Source: Glandiceps talaboti (lineage: Eukaryota > Hemichordata > Enteropneusta > Spengelidae). From it: a DNA stretch of 64,000 nt. Under the pieces are notes generated by a model. It worked only from the letters and a program-made list of their open reading frames with translations, was not told where the DNA came from and searched no databases. Location of the stretch: the NCBI RefSeq assembly GCF_964340395.1, contig NC_135566.1:22416635-22480634 (forward strand), written 5' to 3'. Every line of letters starts with the position of its first letter. Position 1 is the stretch's first letter. This document shows positions 11,300 to 23,300 of the stretch, one piece after another. The translations under genes and the position numbers were made by a program.

Positions 11300-13253
11300 A
11301 ACAGCACCAATGGCGTTGTAGCACAACTGCAAATTTTGTGATAATTTCTAAAAAAATGTTTATCAACATGAATATGCACCATCATTTTTGTATTGCAAAA
11401 TGCAGTTTCTTGAATGTTGGGTGAATGTCTTTACCATCCATAAAGAAGGTTATAATTTAAGAATGAAAAGTCTGTGTGTGTGTGTGTGTCATTGTTTACT
11501 CAAAAATGACTGGCTCAATTGAAAAGAAATTTGGTGCACATATTCTTAAAGGTAATGGCTAGAACTGATTACATTTTGGCTAACATTCTATGAATATTAA
11601 TGAGCTATTTGCATAATAAATGGTTTTCAATAATTAGGCTATATCTTAATGCATGCTTCAAATTCATAACAAAGTGTATGTCATATTAAGTTTGATAACA
11701 TAACTTGTATTTTTAATAACTCATTTGCATAATTAATGATTTTCAGTAATTAGGCAATATCTTAGGAATGCACGCTTCAAATTAAATATAATTTGGTTCA
11801 TACTTCAAACAAAACAAAGGGTACATGTCCTGAAAGGCTGGTTGATGTAGCTTTTAGTTTTAATGGGTTATTAGCGTAATCTTAATGATTTTCAGTAATT
11901 AGGCTATATATGAAGAGTGCACGCTGCAAACTCACATAATTTAGTACAGACAATGGTGATAACAAAGTCCATGTGCCATATGAAGTTTTATAATGTAGCT
12001 TTAAGTTTTAATGATCCATTTGCATAATTAATGATTTTCAGTAATTAGGTTAAAGCACTTTTCAAATTCAATATAATTTGCGACATACATCAACCAAAGA
12101 AGTGCACAGCTTCTAAAAAGCTTTGTGATTTAGCTTTCAGTTTTAATGAGTCATTTGCATAATAAGTAATTTTCAGTAATTAGGCTACATCTCAGAAATG
12201 CACTCTCCTTAAATTCAATTAGAATTGGTACATACTTCAAACATAACTAATTGTATGTTATGTTGCATTCAAACAATTATTATGTGGAGGAACGAAAACC
12301 TAAAGACTTTGCCCATATGGAAGGCATTCAGTTTAAATATGGTTTAAACATATTTATCTCCTTGCCTATCTACCCCTGTTTTCAAGTTTGCTGTATACAC
12401 ACGATCACCTGGTTGTTGATATGGGCATAGTCTTGTTACTAGGTAGACATGTATTCACATTTCAAAAATATATTAATTACCCATTTATTTACTTAACCAA
12501 CCCTGCTATCTTTTCAATTGATATACACAACTATTATGCTTTTGGTATGAGTATGGTCTTGTTGCTAGGCAAACATAGGATCATTTCTTAAATACTTGCC
12601 TATCCATCACAGTCTTTTTATTTTTTATTTTTGCAATACACACCATCATTTGACTGTTGCAATGGGTGTGGTCTTGTTGCTAGGCCTATTTGCATCTCTT
12701 TTGAATGTTTGTCACTTGCCTACCCATTCCTGTTTATATCTTTGCAATCTGTCACCATTTGACTGCTGTTATGGGCGTGGTCTTGTTTCTTGTCATATGT
12801 TTATAATTACACTTAGTGGATGTGTATCCACATACCTATCCATCCCTGTGGTTATCTTTGCAATAAACATCATCTTTTAGCTGTTGCTAAGAGCGTGGGT
12901 CATGGTTTCTAGGGTGACAGTGTCAAATATCTGCAGAATAACATTAGCACTAAATTTCAGACCATTCTGTCCAGTAATGTTTGAGTTCAAGTTTTTTTAT
13001 ACTAAAAATTGCATTTTTTAACTTAAAATCACACACCTGTGATGCAATCATTTGCTTTGAACAACTTCCCAACTAGACATCTAAAGTAATGTCCCTACCA
13101 AAGACTAAGGTTTGATGGTTTTTAATTTTAAGTTGTTTACAAACACAGACACACACTGAGAGAGAGAGAGAGAGACACAGAGAGAGAGACACACACACAG
13201 ACTTTTTACCAAGCTGATAGCAGTACTGAAACTCAGTTCTGTTTTGCTAAAAA
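11300..13253 (+). repeat. Composite interspersed repeat, copy B
   Basis: The head CAGCACCAATGGCGTTGTAG lies at about 11302. Between about 11570 and 12230 is a separate set of about five monomers of 105-150 bp, each carrying TTTGCATAATTAATGATTTT and CAGTAATTAGGC. Core monomers of the composite family follow (12370-12900; GTCTTGTTGCTAGGC), then the TTGACC-like spacer, a short (AC)n(AG)n tract (about 13146-13200) and a tail (CTGAAACTCAGTTCTGTTTT, GCTAAAAA). The extra AT-rich monomers are absent from other copies, so an unrelated tandem element was inserted or captured here. Confidence 0.75.
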
Positions 13254-13647
13254 CAAACCGAGTTAAAACAAAAGCACTGGGCCCTTGCCTGATTGAAGGT
13301 GTTCAAGTGGGCTCAACACGGTAACACTTTCACTACATTTTTGCTGTTTAGGGTAAACATAATAACAGGAGCCATAGGCCATGTGACTACTTGGTGTGTT
13401 GACTAACAGTGTATTTTCTTCTGCATTTTCACTTGCTTCAGTTGCTTTGTTCATGAAATTATGGCAATCACATATCCAGGGTTTTGTTTTGGCATGCTGG
13501 CAAGATATATGCAAATTAATATGATTACATGGCAGCAGAGTTATGTTAATTATGCAAAAATGTTTGCGAATTACTAAATGACATCCTTATGTAAAGTGTG
13601 TAAAGTATGTCCACATGACATCATCATCATGTACACAATACAAAATA
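13254..13647 (-). other. 3' flank / presumed 3' UTR of the SWAP70-like gene
   Basis: This is unique-looking sequence directly downstream of the SWAP70-like stop codon. I see no AATAAA or ATTAAA on the - strand here, so either a variant poly(A) signal is used or the UTR runs into the adjacent repeat. A small - strand open frame (13263-13514) shows no recognisable family. Confidence 0.4.
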
Positions 13648-14268
13648 CTACATCTCAATGATATCATCATCATCAGGGTTTTCTGGAAGTCTTTTGGTTT
13701 TGACTTCACCTACTTGACTTGTTAAATTTTCACAATCTGGACTGTTATCAACATGCTCTACATTTTGTGTTTCTGGTAACTTATTCTCTTGGTTCTTCTC
13801 TTCATCTTTTCCATGTTTATCTTCCTCCTTCACAACATCTTTGTCTTGACCATTTACGACACTCTCATCATCTTTGATTACCTCCTGAGTTTCATTAATT
13901 TTAATGTCATCCTGCTCAGTTTCTGTCTCTGGTTTTGGTGACTCGAGTACTTTTTCATCCTTCTTTCCTGTGTTCTCAGTTATGACATTGCTACTGGGTG
14001 GGCTGCTGTCAGTAGCCTGTTGTCGAAGCAACCTTATTTGCTTCATGATATCAAATTGTTGAGGTGTAAATACACCAACACCTCTGTGAGATAAAATAGG
14101 CTTAGCACTTGGTTGGATAGGCCTTGCCAATCCGATGGGTCTCTCTTCTCTTTTAGCTTTTTGTGCCTTCACTGCTTCCATTTCCAAAAGCTTCTTTTCA
14201 ATGGCCTCGGCTGTAACAGCTGTCTGCTTTTGGGCTTCTTCAGCAGATCTGAGTTTATCTGTAGCTTC
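13648..14268 (-). CDS. SWAP70: SWAP70-like exon 8 (terminal)
   Basis: The acceptor CATTCAACAG precedes GAAGCTACA in phase 0 and the frame runs 206 codons to TAG (13648-13650). The exon encodes the end of the coiled coil (EATDKLRSAEEAQKQ...EAIEKKLLEMEAVKAQ), then a Pro-containing segment with SHRGVGVFTPQQFD. That segment aligns in position with the conserved post-coiled-coil region of SWAP70 (GPAAFTEAEL in human). The last ~100 residues are rich in Asp, Glu, Lys and Asn and look disordered, ending in an acidic DDDDIIEM. Human SWAP70 is much shorter after the FT motif, so this acidic tail is lineage-specific. Confidence 0.9.
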   Translation of the reverse strand, partial: EATDKLRSAEEAQKQTAVTAEAIEKKLLEMEAVKAQKAKREERPIGLARPIQPSAKPILSHRGVGVFTPQQFDIMKQIRLLRQQATDSSPPSSNVITENTGKKDEKVLESPKPETETEQDDIKINETQEVIKDDESVVNGQDKDVVKEEDKHGKDEEKNQENKLPETQNVEHVDNSPDCENLTSQVGEVKTKRLPENPDDDDIIEM

Positions 14269-17078
14269 CTGTTGAATGGAAAATTAATTGAAAGTATGTT
14301 ATTTAAATGACAATTGACTATTAACAACTACTCTTTGTATGTAAATAAAGACACTCAGGAATATGTGACATTTGTGTGTGTGTAAATCAGACTGCAAATA
14401 GGACATTGAGAAAACAGCACTCCCACTCAAATTGGAGGTATCATCACCTCATAGTGCCGTTTCTTAAGAGCTTTGTCCCTTGGTATTCTGTAGAAGTGTA
14501 AATCAGGGATGTTTTTTGTATTGTTCAGACATTCAGGAAAGCAGCAGTGCTCTATGATTAACCAAGTAACCTATACCATGTATACCCCCAAGGTACACAC
14601 AGACAGGAACTTGAGGAAGTAGAGTGCCACATTGGTAAATTTTGGAGAGGCCTACTGTCAGCAAATCCTGTGATCTGAGGTACAGGACCATCAAATTCTT
14701 TTGCCAGATGACTAGTAGGGTGGTGAAATCTTAAAGGCAGACATCTCATTTAGTATAATATGACATCCATGCTACAAACGTCTCTTTAGTACCACTGGTC
14801 ACTACATGAGCGGATATCATCTTCAAAAATAGTGCCACTGGTGTTGTAGCACAACTGTACAGTCGTTAACAAATGTTTACCCACATGCTGATCCATCCTA
14901 GGTATAGGTGTTCATTTGCTGAATAATATATCCAGTTACCTATCCAAACCTGTTGTTGTCTTTGCAATATACAGGATCATTTGGCTGTTGCTATGGCCGT
15001 GGTCTTGTTGCTAGGTATATTTGCATCCATTTTTGTATGTTCATTCATTTGTCTATTAATCCCTGTTATCTTTGCAATATATGTGATCATTTGACTGTTG
15101 CCATGGGCATGGTCTTGTTGCTAGGCATATTAGCATACACATTTTGAATTTTTGTTCACTTGTCTAAGAATTCCTGTTGTTATCTTTGTGAAATACACTA
15201 TGGTTTGGCTGTTGCTATGGGTGTGGTCATAGTTGCTAGGGATATTTGCATACATTTTTTGAATGTTTACTCACTTGCCTACTAGATGATGTTGTTACTT
15301 ATCTAAAATATACTGCCATTTGGTCGTTGCTAAGGGCATGGTCATGGTTTGAATGTTTTGAAGAAAATCTGTAGAATAACACTTCTACATGTAGAAACAT
15401 CTCACTATATTTCAGTCTCATTGACCGAGTACTTTTTCAGATATAAGATTTTGACCAAAAGTCACATTGTTACACCTAATTTGCATATCACTGATGAGAT
15501 CATTATATGCTTAATATTTCTTTATCTATGCACCCCCAAATGCATCCCCATTAAATTTCAGCCCAATTATCTTAGTAGTTTTGGAATTAAAGATTTTTGA
15601 CCAAAAAGACACATTTTTAGCCTTAATTTGCATATCACTGATGTGATCACTTTCATTGGAACAATTTTTCATCAACAGAGTCATGCCATAAATAATGATT
15701 TTTAACTACAACTATGGCCACCAATTGGTCAAATTTGCATATACTGCAATGTGTCATGTCACCTTTGTGCCAGGTTTGAAATAAATTGAATATTGCATGC
15801 CTGAGAAATGACTTAGTACTGAATTGGCCTGGGCATAGCAGAGAAAAATGTATGGACAAGCAGACAGAACCCTTTGTAAAAGTACACCTGGTGGGTAATA
15901 AAAAGATAATGGAGAACAAAATATGACATACATGTACACTAACCTGAAGTTTAAGATCAGCTGCTAACCGTTCTTGCTCTAAAAGTTCTAATTTCTGTTG
16001 TTCTTCCTCTAGTCTTTTGATATGTTGTAACCTTTCTTCCTCTACCTCCTCTCGTTTCTTTTTCTCATCACTGAGAAGTTGTTCTTGTTCTAATTTCAGT
16101 TTTTCTAGCTCTTCTCGTTTTTGCATCTCCTCCTCCAGTAATCTACAACCATGTCAAAGTGTACAGTATGGTTAAAACATAACACACAAACAAAATATAG
16201 AGGTGCAAATGGTGTCCAACACATCTTGTAGTAACATGGAGACATCAGATGATGATAAGTTGTGTGCTACATTTAGGTTATCGACTGGCCATTCTAAACA
16301 GAAGTTTAAATTATTTAAATATATACAAATGCCCCTAAAATGAAATGTATATTACTGTCCCGATATGTGAACTGTAGAATGACTTATTATAAAACAGTGT
16401 TTAACAAGTCTTCAGGGAACACACAGTCCCCCTCCCCTCAAATACTTTAGTTCTATGTGAGTGAATGAAGACATGATTTAAAAGAAATTGGTGGCAGCAA
16501 ATAAATGCTATTCAGTAAAAATAGCACCAATGGTATTGTAGCACAACTGTACACTTTAAAAAAATGTTTATCCACATGCTGATCAATGCTAGGTATAGGT
16601 GTTCATTTGCTGAATGATTATCCAGTTGCCTATCCAGCCTGTTGCTATCTTTGCAATATACATGATCATTGGCTGTTACTATGGGCATGGTCATGCCACT
16701 AGACATATTTGCATACATTTTTTGAATGTTCGTTCACTTGTCTATGAATTCCTGATGTTATCTTTATGATATACATCATCACATGGCTATTGCTACGGGC
16801 TTGGTCTTGTTGTTAGGTATATTTGCATGAACAAATCTTTATCTACACACCCCTAAGAATGTTCCCATGAAATTTCAGAATGATCTGCCCAGTAGTTTTT
16901 GAGTTGAAGTTTTTTTTTAACAACCAAAAATGATATTTTTGACCCAAATCACACACCACTGGTAATGTCATTTTGATTTGAACAATTTTTCGACTAGACA
17001 CTCAAGGGTATCATTTGATTTGAACAATTTTTCAACTAAACACCCAAGGTAATGGCAATTGGTCCAGCGTTTTTTGAG

Positions 17079-17138
<60 letters not shown>

Positions 17139-17317
17139 CAAACACTTTGCCATACCTATCTAAGCACTGAACCTTATCAGTTCAATTGTGTTTAAATACA
17201 CATCCCGAAGACAGACTTTTTTTTACCTAAATCATATACCTGTGATGCGATCATTTTCAAATACCAAGGCAATCAGTCTGGCAGTTTTTGAATTTAAGTC
17301 ATCCACACACATACAAA

Positions 17318-17369
<52 letters not shown>

Positions 17370-20300
17370 GAGAGAGAGAGAGAGACAGACAGATAGATGG
17401 ACAGACACCACTTGATGCTTATAGCACTACTGAACCTTATCCCTTATCAGTTCAGTTGTATTAAAAATACAAATCAAAGCACTGAAAGTACTGCCGAGTA
17501 TCGCGTAATGAAATGTTGAAATTAATTGCCAAACCTGGATGTGTAACCACCCTAAAGTTAGCACATGATAGGCAGACATGTATGAGGTATGAATGAAGGC
17601 AGTCACACTTACAAGTCTACCATGCCGTTTGCTCACTTGTGCTTACAAGTTGTGTTGAAAAATTACACCAGTTTTATTCCATAAGTTTAATTTAAAAAAC
17701 AAACAAAACACTTTTACAAATCGAGGGAAAATCTCATTTGCTTGCAAGAAAGTAATTTTTTACCCTAAGCTTGTATCAAAGAAACTAAGGACTGAGATAT
17801 GTACTACATGTAATAGGTAATTTATTCTACTCATATCAAAATCAAATGTTTATGATGACTACCTAGTAGACTGAATTTTATCCTGTACTTTGTACTATTG
17901 CCTCTAAAAGACTAATTCTCGTTGCCAAAAATCACCATGTTGGATAGTAAAAATGTGCACACCCACATGGTACATCTCAATTATTACCACTAACTCAGAG
18001 ATCACTAACTTGGAGACAATTCAAGCAAACTGCTGGTACATCATCACTAAGGGAAAGAGTTTGTCTTCCAGAAATGACTGAAACACAAATGCAAAAGTAT
18101 ATTAATAGCTAATATAATATGACGAACATGCTTTTTTGAGATATTTTATTACATGCTACACATTGCAGGCCTAGGTGTTTCTCTTTAGATTGTGGTGTTG
18201 AGTTTTATAGCCATGCAGTAACAAATCACTAGTATATAACCTCGAGGTGTGGAAAATCACAAAACTCAGCTTTTTTCTCTCTCCAAGAATAACAAGTCAA
18301 TGTAACACACTTACATGGTTTTGCAAACCTTTGATCAAGAGACAATCATGAATGAAACTGCCAGTCATAGACAAAAATGTAGTTGGACATGGAAGTATCA
18401 CTTCCGTACGGAATGAATTTCTATGATAGAATAGAGCCATAATAGAGCTACTAAATATGCTCATTGCCATTGGTGACAAAATACTGGAGTTCAACTATAA
18501 TACTTACATTCCAAGATGTCCTTTGAGACTTGAATTCACATGGATATAGTTCATTGTACTTGTAAACAAAAATGCTTTCTTCCCCTGGAGGAAAGATAAG
18601 CAGTGTGCATTGTGAAACATTTCTTGCATGACTGCTTTGCATTGGCAAAAGGTGAACTGAAATTAATAAACTCATACCTTGATTGACATTACCCACTATA
18701 TAAAGAAGAGGTTGAAATAATTGAACTTAAAATGCTTTCTAGGGGCCAATAATGTAGGACAAAGAGGACGTAGTGTTGTTACTTTTTTTAGTGCGCAAGT
18801 GCATCAACCACATGATTGGGAAGACTATTCCATTGGTTTATACTTCTATGTACAAAAGAAAATTTCCTAATATCCAGCCTAGTATGGACTTACAGTTTAT
18901 ATTGATGCCCTCTAGTGTCACAATGTCTGGTCTTGAGAAAATCAGTCACTCTAGTGTCATATTTCCCCGACATAATTTTATAGAGTTCAATCATATCTCC
19001 CCGTAGACGATGGTAAGCCAAAGTTGGTAAGTTCAGATGCCTTAGTCTTTCCTGGTATGACAATTCTCTAAATCCTGGAATTAACTTGGTAGCTCTGCGC
19101 TGTACGTTCTCGATGGCAATAATATCCTTTTTGAGGTAAGGTGCCCAAACTTGATTTGCATATTCCAAATGTGGTCTGACCAGACCTTTGTACAATAATA
19201 AAAAACTTTCTTTGTCAAGATGAGCATAAGTTCTCCTTATCAGACCCATTATGGAATTTGCCTTATTTATTTTTGTAGACATGTGACTTGAAAAGGATAG
19301 CTTATCATCCACGATTACTCCTATATCCTTCTCTTCCTTTGTATTTCTAAGTTTGGCCTTATTTTGTCCCATGGTATATGATCTATCTGATAGGTGTGTC
19401 TTTCCTATCCCTATTTGCCCAAATTAACGCATTATGCCGTGAGTGTAAACATCTACTGGTCCGACTAATGGTAATACATGATTTGTTAAACTGTATAGAG
19501 ACGCGGGTTCATCAATTTGTCTGCTGATCTTCCTCTCGATGAAAAGACGAAAACAATGACAAAACATTTCAATAAAAGCATATCTTTCAAATAAATACAG
19601 ATCGATGAATCGTCGACTGGAAGTCAGACTTATAAGCTTGCAGTTGGGGAGAGAAGCGTCGGACATAAACATGACCTATTAAAATTATACTCAATGATTT
19701 GAGAAAAAATGTTCCATGTAAAAACTAACAGCAGGAAGAAAAAATAAGTGTAAAACTGTGAAATGTGTCTTTCTGCAACACATGTACAATTTATTTATAG
19801 CCAAAGTCTATGTTCTGACATGGTACTGGCTGTTCGAGTGACTTGGCACTATTGTGTGCTGCAAGTGCGATGCTGACAGAGTCAGTTCCAAAGGGTTTGA
19901 AACCCATAACAAGCTAAAGTCAACACCGTGGCTCCACGTCCTTACATTCTTCGAAAATCATCACAAGTGTACGACCATATTTCAAGCTCTTTAAATTAAA
20001 TGCGTTATCAGCAGTGTTCAAAAACAGACAACTACATTCTTAGAAGGAAACATTAGCGTACATGTTGACGTGGGATTGATCATTGGATCATAGGAATGAC
20101 GAATATTCATAAAGTTTCATCATGGCCAGAGCTGTCACATTTGTAACAGTCCAGCTGGGCAATGTTTTGTGGCGCCGTGCTTCCACGCCACCGTAATTTT
20201 AGAGGTACGATACAATGTAACTATACTAATACAACGTCTCGATCATACTATTGCTGCCATGGCAACCTCACCAGTATTTCAAATTTTTAGCTGGTGCACA

Positions 20301-23300
20301 GCGTGAGTGACCAAACACTTCTATTTGTGTCTCATTTTCATTGGAACTGGTCCAAGCACGTACAATTATGCCATCGATCAAGCATAAGTTTCTGATCATG
20401 TTTTAATCATGTTTTTTTTCTCTCGATATTTTCGATAGCAATGCATGTGAAGTTCAAGGTTATGTCATTGTGTTCCTACTATGACGACATAACAGGATGG
20501 CTTTCATATGCAAGCAGAGGGTGTCATGAATGTGGAAGCAGCATAATTTCTAACGAGATTTTCACTATTCGTGGTCACTTTTTTCTCCTCAACGCTATAG
20601 AAATGTGTTAAGGTTGTTGTATAGGCCATTTTTCATCCAATTCTTTATTGTAGAAATATTGTTGTAACTTTGTTAAAAATAAAGATGTTGACTCCAAATT
20701 TTCTGAGTTTGTCCCTTTAATATTCATCATAACATTAAAAACATTAGAGTAGAGTTTGTTTAAATTGTGATGAAATTTGACACCTGTGTATATTATCATA
20801 TTTTTCATATTTTCCACTCTGTAATAGGCAATTTTGATTTTTTTAAAAATTTCTTTTTACAGTTGTTATCATAAATATATATGTCAAAATCTGTCTAGAC
20901 AAAATTTTGAAATTTTGATCCAAAATGCTTCACAAATTAATTTTCAAAAAGGCAATTTTTGTTGTATGTGTACCCCATTTTCAACAAAGCAGTGCCGAGT
21001 ATCTGTTTCACTAACATAAAAACCCTCTACCCAGTTTCTTGTCCTTCATCTCAATTATCAAATAAAACAAACCCGAATTCCCTAGCATGTATAATAAGCT
21101 AGAACGAGTAAAATGAAGAAACGTTCAAAATGGTCAAAAAAGCAAAAAAAAATCCCATTTTTTGACAACTTCTCAACCAGTTCGCGGTACTTGTAAAGAC
21201 AATACTTGCGAACGCATTAGTGATTCTGTCTCTTTGAACCCTCTTGAATGAATGAAAATTGTAATATAGCTTGAAAACAGGTTAACGCTCTGGTATATGG
21301 ATGCTTACATTGCTAATATGTAGCAGTTCGGTAACAACAAACTCATGGATATTGCGCATGTGTATCTTTGATTTCAATATGGTCACTCAGTTACTTTCTA
21401 CAGCGTGTTATGAAAACTATTAGCTGCCGTTGGACAACCCTCAAACTCAAAGACTCACTACCATATTTGGCATACACTACCACGATGCCAAAAACGAAAA
21501 TAGGTAAAAGACGTTCCAAACTTTGTTACGAGGCCTTGGCTGAGAATGGAGGGACAGTGTTTCCGTGTGATCATATCTAGTTCTGCTTGCAGACGTAACT
21601 TGTACGTGCGGGGTGTAGATTATGAACATGACCTTGGAGGACAATTGTCAGACTAGAGTTCCGAATTACTCCCTCTGAAACTATGCACCGGACTACAGCA
21701 GATCTTGTGTATTTTACGCATTTTCAATAAAAATTACATAGAAAAATTTGTGTCTGCAGACAGCCATACGCATTCCATTTGCCCAAGAAGACAGAGCCAG
21801 TTTGCCTACAGTAGTGTAAGCTCACACGTGTGAACAGCGCGGTACATGGAAACATGAGGTCTATGATGCAAATCGTCGTTCCTGAAATTGACTGTTCGAT
21901 AGTCCATGACGACTCAAATGTACAATGTGAGCTAAATTAAAATGTTTCAATTAGGTCCTCAGTTTAATTGACGTGTGTTACGGATCATTCCCTGGGAAAA
22001 TCATGATTTCCATCCACAGATTGCTATAAATAAACACAGTTGCTTTGGATTTGTTTGTTGTTGTGTCTTTGATTACTTGATGTGTCACCCATGTCGGCAT
22101 GCAATCTGAAAATGGTTGTTTTATTCAGGACAGCGACTCTTAAAATGTATCTAAGCCGTTCATAAAATGTTCAATATTTGTTGGCACTAGTATCAGACAA
22201 TAGTCTAGTCATGACATCGACTAACATCGTAGAGACATACTTTCAGAGATGACACCATGGGTTTTGGAAATAGAACAAGTTTAATCAATCATAAAAACAG
22301 CCTTCACCGAATTTTGAAAAACAAAACGTGGAAGGAAAATTGTAGGACAATCATTTGACTTGAGATCGTGTGTTACGTACATCGACGCTGTACTTCTATC
22401 GTGTGTACGTAATACATCAACGTCGTACTTCTGAAATATGCTAAACTCGGAGTGTGGTTGATACTTCTGTGGTCACCTGATTCTGTCAGAAGCACATGCT
22501 CATGATGACAAAAAATTGTCATCCATCAAACGATTTTTTTCTTCTTTAAATTTATAACAATTGACAAAAATGCCGACACTCAACGTTTTAAAGTCAGGCA
22601 TTTAAAATACTAAAACATCTTACGGCAGACTCCCCGTGTGTGTGTTACTCAGGAAGTTGTCGTAGAGGGCGCATCAGACTCCCCAGCAAAATGTCAATTA
22701 CTCTTAGTTGGCCAAAGTTTGTGGCTGTGACATGTTCTGCTTATTGACGGTATGCCCTTTGCTAGCTCCGACTCCAGTGCGTCTAAATAAAAATGTATGA
22801 GTGGATTTACATAGTTTTATTGATAAATTCACCTGACGTCCTAGCCCACACAAACACCTTAAGTGGCTATTTTTTATTGATTTGATGAAAAGTGAGTAAC
22901 AGAATTGCAGTGGCCCTTTAAAACAGAAAATATTATTTCATGGAACTACATGTACAGTTCATGATAGGTACTGCCCTGGACATCCATGCAATTGTTGGAT
23001 GGGATTTTCCCCAGGGCTTTCCAGGGATTTTTCGTCAGTTTTCCAGGGGCATTCGTATTGATTTTGGCCATTTTCCAGGGGTGTTGAGCACTGAAGTATA
23101 TTTTTGAATGACATCTAATTGTCTGATGTGAAATTAACAACGGTTCCCATAATATGTCACAAAACATTTAAAAGACAATCGACACTAAGTAAGACGTTGG
23201 TTTCAAAACCATGTTTGCACGCTAAGATTAAATGGAGAAACCTCTGTCCTATCCCCTAAGTAGCCGTTTCATCAAGCTGGTGCATTGATCGTGTAAGACT

